From Acidobacteriota bacterium (lineage in GTDB: Bacteria > Acidobacteriota > Terriglobia > Terriglobales > Acidobacteriaceae), in contig JAJYAE010000052.1 in the NCBI GenBank assembly GCA_021779695.1, forward strand, positions 1 to 18,200: 18,200 bases of DNA, written 5' to 3'. Both the position numbers and the translations under genes were made by a program. Positions 8,479 to 15,589 of the stretch are shown here, one piece after another. The notes beneath the pieces are model-generated. The model had not been told where the DNA came from. It made no database searches and saw only the letters and a list, made by a program, of their open reading frames with translations. The first letter of the stretch is position 1, and each line of letters begins with the position of its first letter.

Positions 8479-9825
8479 TCAGCAGCGGACGATCTTTGTG
8501 GAGTCGATGCCCTTAGTTGCGTTGCGCGTATCGATGACGAGCTGGGCATGGTTCACAATGTCCTTGTAGTCATAGCTGCTGTGGTCGGTGACGATCACGA
8601 CGGCGTCGTACTCGCTGATATGGTCGAGGGGGGTATTGGTCATGTTGAGCGCGTAGTGGCGCCCGTGCCCGACAGTCGGGAAATAAGGGTCGTTGTAGTC
8701 GACGATTGCGCCTTTTTCACGCAGAAGTTCAATGATGGTGAGAGAAGGAGATTCGCGCAGGTCGTCGATGTCTCGCTTGTAGGCAAGGCCGAGTACGAGA
8801 ATTCTGGATCCGTTGATTGCTTTGCGATTGCGATTCAGGCCCTCAGCGAGCTGGTCAATGACGAAGTAGGGCATGGCGATATTGACTTCGCCTGCAAGCT
8901 CGATGAAGCGGGTGCGGAAATCAAACTGCTTGGCCTTCCATGAGAGATAGAAGGGATCAATGGGGATGCAGTGGCCCCCGAGCCCTGGACCTGGATAGAA
9001 GGCCTGAAAGCCGAAGGGCTTGGTTTTAGCCGCGTCGATGACCTCATGAATGTCAATGCCCATGCGCATGCAGAGCTGCTTGAGTTCGTTGACGAGGGCG
9101 ATATTGACGCATCGGTAGATGTTTTCAAGAAGCTTGGTCATCTCTGCCGCGGAGGGACTGCTGACAGGGACCACACGGCGGAAGATGGCAGCATAGAGGG
9201 CGCCGGCAAGCTGCGATGCGGCGGGGCCACAGCCGCCGACGACTTTGGGAATGTCATGGCGGGCGACTGTGTCGTTGCCGGGGTCCTCGCGTTCCGGCGA
9301 GAAGGCAACGTGGAGGCCAGGCGCATCGAGCGAGCGGCTGACTTTGAGGCCGAAGGGATTTCCAGCTTCGAGCAGGGGAACGACCAGTTCTTCCGTGGTG
9401 CCGGGATAGGTGGTGCTTTCGAGGATGATGAGCTGGCCCTCATGAACATGCGGAGCAATGGCCTTGACGGTACCGGTGACAAAGCTGAGGTCTGGCTCAT
9501 GGTATTCGTTGAGAGGCGTAGGGACGCAGATGATTACAGCATCCATTTCGGCGATGGCGGAGTAGTCGGTCGTCGCATGGAAACCGGCCTTTTGCGCATC
9601 CTGGATCATGGCCGGCAGGATACGTACGATGTAGGAGCCCCCGTGATTCAGCGTGTCAACTTTGTCAGCGGCGATGTCAAAACCTGTGACGCGGAATTTC
9701 TCAGCGCTGAATAGCAGCGCGAGAGGCAGCCCCACGTATCCCATGCCGACGACTCCGATGCGGGCCTGGCGGGACTCAATGTTTGCCTTGATCTCTGCAA
9801 CTCTGGATTCAGCGACCGTCGTCAT
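8479..9825 (-). CDS. wbpA: WbpA-type UDP-N-acetyl-D-glucosamine 6-dehydrogenase
   Basis: 448 aa, cytoplasmic. It belongs to the UDP-glucose/GDP-mannose dehydrogenase family, NAD-dependent enzymes that oxidise C6 of a nucleotide sugar twice to the uronic acid. The Rossmann motif GVVGMGYVGLPLA is at 24-36, STTYPGTTEE is in the central part, and the catalytic cysteine C286 lies in PGLGGHCIPIDPFYLSWKA. That last segment has the WbpA form (UDP-GlcNAc dehydrogenase) rather than the UDP-glucose form. The C-terminal UDP-binding domain has GLAYKRDIDDLRESPS. The ATG at 9825 is preferred: it places the Rossmann motif where the family has it. An in-frame TTG at 9873 would add 16 residues without a better ribosome site. 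It is divergent from the epimerase gene at 9922; together they probably make an amino-sugar uronic acid for the polymer. Exact substrate is inferred. Confidence 0.88.
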   Translation of the reverse strand: MTTVAESRVAEIKANIESRQARIGVVGMGYVGLPLALLFSAEKFRVTGFDIAADKVDTLNHGGSYIVRILPAMIQDAQKAGFHATTDYSAIAEMDAVIICVPTPLNEYHEPDLSFVTGTVKAIAPHVHEGQLIILESTTYPGTTEELVVPLLEAGNPFGLKVSRSLDAPGLHVAFSPEREDPGNDTVARHDIPKVVGGCGPAASQLAGALYAAIFRRVVPVSSPSAAEMTKLLENIYRCVNIALVNELKQLCMRMGIDIHEVIDAAKTKPFGFQAFYPGPGLGGHCIPIDPFYLSWKAKQFDFRTRFIELAGEVNIAMPYFVIDQLAEGLNRNRKAINGSRILVLGLAYKRDIDDLRESPSLTIIELLREKGAIVDYNDPYFPTVGHGRHYALNMTNTPLDHISEYDAVVIVTDHSSYDYKDIVNHAQLVIDTRNATKGIDSTKIVRC

Positions 9826-9866
9826 GTCTTGATTGTACGGCGAGGCGGCTCGGAGTCCGGATAGTA

Positions 9867-9905
9867 TTCTCAATGGGATCAGTCATCTTCTCAAATACCT
9901 TGAGA
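9867..9905. promoter_or_regulatory. repeated TTCTCAA / TTGAGA half-sites between divergent sugar genes
   Basis: The 96-bp region between the dehydrogenase (ATG 9825) and the epimerase (TTG 9922) holds TTCTCAA at 9867-9873 and again at 9888-9894, 21 bp apart (two helical turns). TTGAGA at 9900-9905 pairs with the second copy as a 6-bp inverted repeat around 5 nt. The spacing suits an operator controlling both genes, but no known consensus is recognised and chance is possible. Confidence 0.3.
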
Positions 9906-9910
9906 TGTAC

Positions 9911-9915
9911 GGGAG
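9911..9915 (+). promoter_or_regulatory. Shine-Dalgarno deciding the TTG start of the epimerase
   Basis: GGGAG ends 6 nt before the TTG at 9922. That start gives MAKYLITGAAGFIG, the correct N-terminus for an extended SDR, and there is no in-frame ATG ahead of the Rossmann motif. Confidence 0.65.
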
Positions 9916-9921
9916 TAGACA

Positions 9922-10869
9922 TTGGCAAAGTACCTGATTACGGGAGCGGCCGGCTTTATTGGTCGGTCCATTGCGGCGGCGCTTGTAGCGCGCGGCGAAT
10001 CCGTGCGTGGCGTGGACAACTTCATCACTGGAAAGCGGGCCAATCTCATTGGGTTGGAAAAGATGGAATTTCTGGAGGGCGATCTGACGCGCCCGGAAGA
10101 CTGTACGCGGGCCTGCACGGGAGTGGATGTTGTCTTCCATGAAGCGGCGCTTGCGTCAGTACCGCGGTCGGTTGCCGATCCAGCGGGCACGCATCTACAC
10201 TGCGCGACGGCCACACTGAACGTGCTGATTGCAGCAAAGGAAGCGGGCGTGCGGCGCGTGGTGTACGCTGGGTCGTCATCCGCATATGGCGACACGCCCA
10301 CGCTGCCGAAGCATGAAGAGATGCTGCCGAACCCCATCTCACCCTACGCAGTGGCCAAGCTGGCCGGCGAACACTATATGCAGTCGTTCGCGCGGGTGTA
10401 TGGCATGGAAACCGTCGTTCTGCGGTACTTCAATGTCTTTGGTCCGCATCAAGACCCTACCTCGCAGTACTCGGGGGTGCTGGCCAAGTTCTGCCGAAAG
10501 ATGCTGGCGGGCGAGCAACCAACGATCTTTGGGGATGGGGAGCAGAGCCGGGACTTTACCTACATCGATAACGTGGTGCATGCGAATCTGCTGGCGGCAG
10601 AGGTGGATGCGAATCGGGTATCCGGACAGGTGATGAATACGGCGACGGGCAATCGGGTGACATTGAATCAGACATTCCGCATTCTGTGCGAACTGACGGG
10701 ATTTCAAGGCAACCCGGTTTACGCCGATCCCCGAGCGGGCGATATTCGAGACTCTCTGGCGGATATTCATCGAGCAGAAGAGTTGCTGGGCTATCGGCCC
10801 ATTGTGAATTTTGAAGAGGGATTGAAGCGGACGGTGGAGTGGTATCGGCAGGGTGGTGGCGAGGAGTAG
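9922..10869 (+). CDS. wbpP: NAD-dependent UDP-hexose(amine) 4-epimerase, WbpP/TviC-like, TTG start
   Basis: 315 aa, cytoplasmic, extended SDR. Such enzymes interconvert UDP-GlcNAc and UDP-GalNAc (or their uronic acids) by oxidation and reduction at C4. The Rossmann motif TGAAGFIG is at residues 7-14. HEAALASVPRSVADP at 73-87 closely follows the signature of WbpP-group UDP-GlcNAc epimerases. The serine cluster SSSAYGD is at 118-124, with Y142 and K146 in YAVAK. RYFNVFGPHQDP and GDGEQSRDFTYID are further family motifs. It is slightly shorter than WbpP. The pairing with a WbpA-type dehydrogenase next door points to UDP-GalNAc or UDP-GalNAcA as a building block, as in Vi antigen and Pseudomonas O6 synthesis. 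UDP-glucose epimerase activity cannot be excluded. Confidence 0.85.
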   Translation: MAKYLITGAAGFIGRSIAAALVARGESVRGVDNFITGKRANLIGLEKMEFLEGDLTRPEDCTRACTGVDVVFHEAALASVPRSVADPAGTHLHCATATLNVLIAAKEAGVRRVVYAGSSSAYGDTPTLPKHEEMLPNPISPYAVAKLAGEHYMQSFARVYGMETVVLRYFNVFGPHQDPTSQYSGVLAKFCRKMLAGEQPTIFGDGEQSRDFTYIDNVVHANLLAAEVDANRVSGQVMNTATGNRVTLNQTFRILCELTGFQGNPVYADPRAGDIRDSLADIHRAEELLGYRPIVNFEEGLKRTVEWYRQGGGEE

Positions 10870-10909
10870 ACGTGGTATTACCCTTGTAATGGTTTTCCAC
10901 TCCTGGACA

Positions 10910-10936
10910 GCCCTCGTCGCGAGACGTGAAGAGGGC
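10910..10936 (+). other. hairpin-forming segment in the leader of the export operon
   Basis: In the 138-bp gap between the epimerase and the co-polymerase gene, GCCCTC (10910-10915) pairs with GAGGGC (10931-10936), and GTC-GCGA-GAC inside can pair as well. There is no T-run after it. It could be a weak terminator for the epimerase or a leader structure of the downstream operon. I see no convincing -35/-10 pair in this gap. Confidence 0.3.
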
Positions 10937-11007
10937 AGGCAGGCGATACTGAGGTCAACATTCATCCTCAGCACTTTAGGGAACGAGGCTCCTGACCAAG
11001 GGGCCCC

Positions 11008-13569
11008 GTGAGGCTGCGGAATTGGGGGCTCTCAGCATTGCCGGATTCGTCCACTGTTCCGGACGGCGCACAGACGCCGTCTGAAACCTGCCACACTGCA
11101 AACGCTGCTCGGCAAGGAGCAACGACTTCTCTTGCAGATTTCTGGCAGATTCTTTTGTTGCGAAGGCGTGTCATCGGCATGATCTGCGGAGGGCTTTTGC
11201 TTGCCTGTCTGCTCTATTGCCTGATCGCTCCCAACCAATATGAAGCAACTGCGGAAGTGGCCCTGCGCGTTGCGCCGGCGACCGCGTTGCATCTGGATGC
11301 CGAAGACGGGGGATCCTCGGCTGCATTGGCATTGGGTCAGGTACAGCTGGAAACGCTGGCTGGGATGCTCCGCAGCGAAGATCTGGCCTGGCGCGTGATT
11401 GTGGATGACAGGCTCTATGCCGCGCCGGGATTCGTGGGAGTCTTTGGAAAGAGGTACGCGAGGCTGAATCCCGCATCGCCCAGACCGGATGCACAGGCGT
11501 ATCTTCTGGATCGTTTTGCGCGCCGTCTCACCGTCCGGAGCCTTCCGCGAACCATGATTCTGCAGATTCGATTTCGTTGTGCTGACGCTTCGCTTTCTGC
11601 GGAGGTGGTGAATGACCTGATCGCCGAGTATGAAAAACAGCAGACGGCCGCACGTGTGCAGGGGACGCGACAGGCGACGGATTGGTTGCAGCAGCAGCTT
11701 GCCATTTTGAAGTCGCAAGTGGCACGGGATGACGCAAAGCTTGCGGCCTATCAACAGGCGCATGGGCTGGTAAATTCGCCGGAGACATTGGCCAACGGCC
11801 AGTCGAGCGATGTACAACATGCGGCCCAGATCATGGCGATTGACGAGATTGGGCAGGAACTTGTGACCGCAAAGGCGGACCGGATGCGGCGCGAGGCCGA
11901 ATATCGAGAGGCGGTGCAGGGAGATCCCGAGGCAGTAGTGGCCGCCGATCCCACGCTGCAGACCGGGACCTACAACTTCTCGACAGGGTTGCTGCAGCAA
12001 CTGCGAGCGCGACGCAGCGATTTGGAGCAGGAACAGGCTCAATTGAGTCTTGAGCATGGCCCCAACTTTCCGCGAGTGCTTGAGATCCACAAAGATCTTC
12101 AAAATTTAGATCAACAAATGGTGGGAGAGCGGAAGAAGCTTCTGGAACGGTTTAAAGCCGCTTGGCTGACCGCGCAAGGTAGAGAGCAGCTGGTCCGGCG
12201 TGATCTGGAAGAGAGCACTCGCGAAGGGATGAAGCTGAATGCCGCGGCATTGCAATACGCAGTGATGCGGCAGGAAGCCGAGGCTAACCACCAACTGTAT
12301 TTGCAGTTGATGGCGAAGACCGAAGAGGCGGGCCTGGTAGCGGGCATGCAAACGTCGAATGTCGAGGTTGTGGATCCGGCTCGACAACCAGTAAGGCCTG
12401 TTTCTCCTGATTTGCCACTCGATCTGTCGATCACGCTTTTTGTGAGTTTGTGGCTCAGCGTGGGAGGAGCTTTTCTGATGGAGTCCATCCATCCGACAGT
12501 ACGAAGCGTTGGATTATCACTCGGAATTGTTGCTCTTGCCGCTGCCCTGGCGCACGGTCAGGCACCGACGCCGAGCACCTCGGGATTGCCGACAGGCGTG
12601 GAGAATCTACCGCAGTCCACGGAGCGGAGGAGCCAGCCGAATCCGCGCCAGGCGCCGGCAGCGTGGAGCGAGGGGAATGGCGACCATGCGGGGACGGCCG
12701 CACCCCTTGCGAGCGCGGTTGCGGAGACCATGCCCGCGCCAATTGCGGCAGGCGATCTTCTCGATGTGAGGGAGTCACACATGCCGGAATTCCAGTCGAC
12801 GGTACGCGTGGCTGCGGATGGAACGGTCACTCTCCCGATGGTCGGCGACGTGCAGGTTGCGAAGCTGGATGAGACGGGCGCAGCGCGGGCGATCGAGCAG
12901 GCGCTTCTATCGAAGGGAATACTGCTTCATCCGCAGGTGACAGTGCTGGTGACTTCGTACGTGGGACAGGATGTGAGCGTGCTGGGTGAGGTAACGCATC
13001 CGGGCGTATATCCCTATGGCGTGCATCATCAGCTTCTGGATGCGATTGCTGAGGCCTCAGGGATGACACAGAGTGCCGGGAGCCTGATCACGATCGTGCA
13101 TCGAGACCCCGCAGAAGCTCCCCAGGCCGTTGTGCTGGCTGGGGCAACGGGAGAGGAGATTGCTGCGCACAATCCCGAGTTGAAGCCGGGAGACACGATT
13201 GAGGTCAATCGGGCCGGGTTGGTTTATGTCGTGGGAGATGTCATCCGGCCGGGTGGCTTCTCCGTCGATCCGATGCAGAAGCTGACGGTGCTGCAGGCAC
13301 TCTCACTGGCATGGGGCCCCACGATGAATGCAGCTTTGACAAAGGCGGTACTGATTCGCGAACAGGATGGCGGAAGAACGCTGACGTCCTTGAACCTGAA
13401 GCGCCTGCTGCGCGGCCAGGACCCCGACATTCCAATCGAAGATCGGGACATCCTTTTCGTTCCGGATTCTGCTGCGAAGAACTTATGGAATCGGACCATG
13501 GAGTCCGTGGTTCAATCCGTCGCGGGCGTAAGCATTTATGCCGGGCTTGTGTACTCACAGAGGTTCTAG
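11008..13569 (+). CDS. fusion of GumC/Wzz-like polysaccharide co-polymerase with Wza/GumB-like outer-membrane export protein
   Basis: 853 aa, GTG start at 11008 with AAGGGG upstream. The N-terminal half is a polysaccharide co-polymerase: cytoplasmic tail (1-53), TM1 (about 54-73), a periplasmic part with long coiled-coil helices (about 205-440), the proline-rich PARQPVRPVSPDLPL (456-470), and TM2 (about 473-491). No Walker motif or tyrosine-rich tail is present, so it is GumC-like and not a Wzc kinase. A third hydrophobic segment (about 500-515, ending AALAHGQA) follows, then a proline-rich linker. The C-terminal half is an OPX protein: Poly_export domain from about 578 (AAGDLLDV, ADGTVTLPMVGDV) and two SLBB-like repeats (VSVLGEVTHPGVYPY; VYVVGDVIRPGGFSV), ending in a possible amphipathic helix at about 828-853. 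These halves are normally separate proteins. It heads an operon with the Wzy-like gene (2 nt apart). Confidence 0.9.
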   Translation: MRLRNWGLSALPDSSTVPDGAQTPSETCHTANAARQGATTSLADFWQILLLRRRVIGMICGGLLLACLLYCLIAPNQYEATAEVALRVAPATALHLDAEDGGSSAALALGQVQLETLAGMLRSEDLAWRVIVDDRLYAAPGFVGVFGKRYARLNPASPRPDAQAYLLDRFARRLTVRSLPRTMILQIRFRCADASLSAEVVNDLIAEYEKQQTAARVQGTRQATDWLQQQLAILKSQVARDDAKLAAYQQAHGLVNSPETLANGQSSDVQHAAQIMAIDEIGQELVTAKADRMRREAEYREAVQGDPEAVVAADPTLQTGTYNFSTGLLQQLRARRSDLEQEQAQLSLEHGPNFPRVLEIHKDLQNLDQQMVGERKKLLERFKAAWLTAQGREQLVRRDLEESTREGMKLNAAALQYAVMRQEAEANHQLYLQLMAKTEEAGLVAGMQTSNVEVVDPARQPVRPVSPDLPLDLSITLFVSLWLSVGGAFLMESIHPTVRSVGLSLGIVALAAALAHGQAPTPSTSGLPTGVENLPQSTERRSQPNPRQAPAAWSEGNGDHAGTAAPLASAVAETMPAPIAAGDLLDVRESHMPEFQSTVRVAADGTVTLPMVGDVQVAKLDETGAARAIEQALLSKGILLHPQVTVLVTSYVGQDVSVLGEVTHPGVYPYGVHHQLLDAIAEASGMTQSAGSLITIVHRDPAEAPQAVVLAGATGEEIAAHNPELKPGDTIEVNRAGLVYVVGDVIRPGGFSVDPMQKLTVLQALSLAWGPTMNAALTKAVLIREQDGGRTLTSLNLKRLLRGQDPDIPIEDRDILFVPDSAAKNLWNRTMESVVQSVAGVSIYAGLVYSQRF
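12462..12469 (+). promoter_or_regulatory. internal Shine-Dalgarno before an in-frame ATG at the domain junction
   Basis: GGGAGGAG at 12462-12469 is followed after 8 nt by an in-frame ATG at 12478 (residue 491). Initiation there would give a 363-residue OPX protein beginning MESIHPTVRSV followed by a signal-peptide-like core, i.e. a stand-alone Wza-like protein. The site lies inside the TM2-coding segment, so the purines may only reflect the Gly-Gly codons. Confidence 0.45.
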
Positions 13570-13571
13570 CC

Positions 13572-14789
13572 ATGCAGCGGCTGCCCCATGGGGTTCTTCT
13601 ACTTTTCGCATTCACCGTACCGTGGGAGTATTCGCTTGAGCTAGGCGAGCCTTGGGGCAATATCGCCCGACTGGCGGGCCTCATCGTGTTTGCATTGGCG
13701 CTTTCCCTGGCATTGGCGAAGGGCTGCGTGCGAAGGCCTGGCCTTGCGCTTTGGCTCACCCTGGCACTTTTTCTCTGGCTCTGCTGCACCGTTTTCTGGA
13801 CAGTGGATACGCAAGCAACCCTGGAACGTCTGCGGGCCATGCTCCAGGAGACAGTCGTTGTCTGGTTTGTCTGGGAACTTTGTGAAGACCAGGGTGACTT
13901 GCGCAGACTCTTGATCGCAACCCTGGCGGGGTGCTGGGTTCTCGCCGCCCTGACCTACGCCGATGCACTCTCTGCACACATCGCGGGCATTGCGCCGACG
14001 CGATTTTCGGCTAGCGGACAGGATCCGAATGATGCCGCGCGGCTCCTCGATTTCGGCTTTCCTCTGGCTGCGCTTTTATTTGATTTGACGAGTCGTCAAG
14101 TCTGGCGTGTGATTCTGCTCGGATATTTTCCAGCAGGTCTGTTAGCCGTGGTCTTGACAGCTTCCCGGGGTGGGGTACTGACAGCGATGGTTGCGCTTGC
14201 GGGAGCGGGCGTACTTTTGGTCTGGCATCATCCGCGCAGAACGGTTGCAGGCATCCTGATTTCACCGTTGCTTCTGGGATTGATGTGGCTGTTGATTCCG
14301 ACGGCACCACTGGAGCGATTGGCAACGATCCCCGACCAGTTGCGAAATGGCGACTTGAATCAACGCGTCAATATCTGGGATGCGGGATGGAGGTCGTTTG
14401 TTGAGGCTCCGTGGTTGGGGCACGGGGCGGGAACGTTTGTGACGGCAACCGGACTGGCGACAGGAGCGACAGCACATGACACAGCTCTGTCTCTGCTGGT
14501 CGAGAGTGGACTCATTGGCATGGCCCTGGCACTGGCTCTTCTGGTGGTTCTGGCGCGCGAGGCGATGAAGACCAGGGGCTCCCTGCGGGTGGGACTGTGT
14601 ACGTTGTTAGCTGTCTGGGGAGTTGCTTCCCTGGTGGGCACACTGGATGAGACCCGCATGACATGGCTACTGTTTGGAATCATCGCGCTGGCCGGCAGGG
14701 TGAATGCCGATCCAGTAACAGAAGGCGCTGAGGCACGCACAAAGCTTGCCGGCAGGCCTGCTGCGCCATTGCGCAGGTCGCTGTCATGA
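13572..14789 (+). CDS. Wzy / O-antigen-ligase (Wzy_C) family inner-membrane protein
   Basis: 405 aa, strongly hydrophobic, with about 10-11 predicted membrane segments. Family members polymerise lipid-linked repeat units, or ligate polymer to a carrier, on the periplasmic side of the inner membrane. The Wzy_C-type region is visible at about 255-315: RVNIWDAGWRSFVEAPWLGHG, then GTF and AHDTALSLLVESGLIG, where polymerases and ligases carry the conserved Arg and His. TASRGG at 197-202 is another common element. The ATG at 13572 lies 2 nt after the stop of the co-polymerase/export gene, with AGAGG just upstream, so translation is probably coupled. A longer open frame upstream of this ATG overlaps the preceding gene and is not used. 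As the only Wzy-like gene here, next to a co-polymerase, polymerase is likelier than ligase. Confidence 0.85.
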   Translation: MQRLPHGVLLLFAFTVPWEYSLELGEPWGNIARLAGLIVFALALSLALAKGCVRRPGLALWLTLALFLWLCCTVFWTVDTQATLERLRAMLQETVVVWFVWELCEDQGDLRRLLIATLAGCWVLAALTYADALSAHIAGIAPTRFSASGQDPNDAARLLDFGFPLAALLFDLTSRQVWRVILLGYFPAGLLAVVLTASRGGVLTAMVALAGAGVLLVWHHPRRTVAGILISPLLLGLMWLLIPTAPLERLATIPDQLRNGDLNQRVNIWDAGWRSFVEAPWLGHGAGTFVTATGLATGATAHDTALSLLVESGLIGMALALALLVVLAREAMKTRGSLRVGLCTLLAVWGVASLVGTLDETRMTWLLFGIIALAGRVNADPVTEGAEARTKLAGRPAAPLRRSLS

Positions 14790-15550
14790 GTGGAACAGCG
14801 AGCCGCTTCCTGCTCCGCCTGGATGACCTGTGCCCAACCATGTCGCGGACTGGATGGGCGCGGTTTGAGGCGCTGATCGAGGAATTTTCTCTCCGGCCGA
14901 TTTTGGCCGTGGTTCCGGATAATCATGACCCGGAGCTGGTGAAGGATGCCCCGAACCCAGAGTTTTGGAAGATGCTGCGAGCGATGGAATCGCGTGGGGC
15001 CACCATCGCCGTGCACGGATATCGACATCTTTGCGCGAGCCGTGGCCGCGCGCTGATGCCACTCCACACGATGAGTGAATTCGCCGGCATCGATGAAAGC
15101 GTGCAGCATGAATGGATTCATGCGGGAGTGGGCATTCTGCGGGGGCACGGGTTGTGTCCTCGACTATTTGTTGCGCCGCGGCATGGATTTGACCTTGCGA
15201 CATTGAAGGCGCTTCGCGCAGAAGGACTGTCAGCGATTTCAGACGGATACGGGACGCGGCCATTTCGACTCGGTGGAGTGACCTGGATTCCGCAGCAGCT
15301 TTGGGAACCGGTGGAGAGGCAGGCTGGCACCTGGACGATCTGCATCCATCCCAACACGGCAAGCGACGCCGAGGCCCTACGACTTCGCGAGTTTGCGCGA
15401 AGGAAGACAACACAATTCATCTCGGTAGATGAGGTGCTTGCGGGGAGTGGGGGTGCGGTTCGCGGACTGGTAGGGCTGGGACAATCGGCCGGATGGGCCC
15501 GATGGCGACGGATGAGAACCGTGGCGCAAAAGCGCTTGGGCGTGCGCTAA
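14786..15550 (+). CDS. DUF2334 polysaccharide-deacetylase-superfamily protein
   Basis: 254 aa. It overlaps the Wzy-like stop by ATGA (14786-14789), so the two are translationally coupled. The fold looks like the NodB-type deacetylase barrel in its DUF2334 form: LLRLDDLCPT with Asp13-Asp14 near the N-terminus, AVVPDNHD at 41-48, HGYRH with H77 and H81, and FVAPRHGFD at 128-136. These match the metal-binding Asp-His-His set of the superfamily. No signal peptide or membrane helix is visible, so it appears cytoplasmic, unlike PgaB or PelA. The tail is very basic (WARWRRMRTVAQKRLGVR) and could bind membrane or lipid-linked substrate. By context it would remove N-acetyl groups from a glycan precursor; this is inference. 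It is the last gene of the operon and converges on a glycosyltransferase 39 bp away. Confidence 0.82.
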   Translation: MSGTASRFLLRLDDLCPTMSRTGWARFEALIEEFSLRPILAVVPDNHDPELVKDAPNPEFWKMLRAMESRGATIAVHGYRHLCASRGRALMPLHTMSEFAGIDESVQHEWIHAGVGILRGHGLCPRLFVAPRHGFDLATLKALRAEGLSAISDGYGTRPFRLGGVTWIPQQLWEPVERQAGTWTICIHPNTASDAEALRLREFARRKTTQFISVDEVLAGSGGAVRGLVGLGQSAGWARWRRMRTVAQKRLGVR

Positions 15551-15589
15551 GGAGACCTGACCAAATTCCAGGCAAATAGAAGAGAGCTC

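Noticed and set aside
9826..9873. TTG-started extension of the dehydrogenase by 16 residues
   Set aside because: It has no better ribosome site, and the ATG at 9825 gives the family-typical distance to the Rossmann motif.
11032..12102. 356-codon minus-strand frame opposite the co-polymerase domain
   Set aside because: The plus frame shows transmembrane, coiled-coil and proline-rich features in the family order; the minus frame shows none.
13311..13571. Upstream extension of the Wzy-like frame by 87 codons
   Set aside because: It overlaps the conserved SLBB end of the preceding gene in another frame; the ATG at 13572, 2 nt after that stop and in a hydrophobic start, is the natural one.
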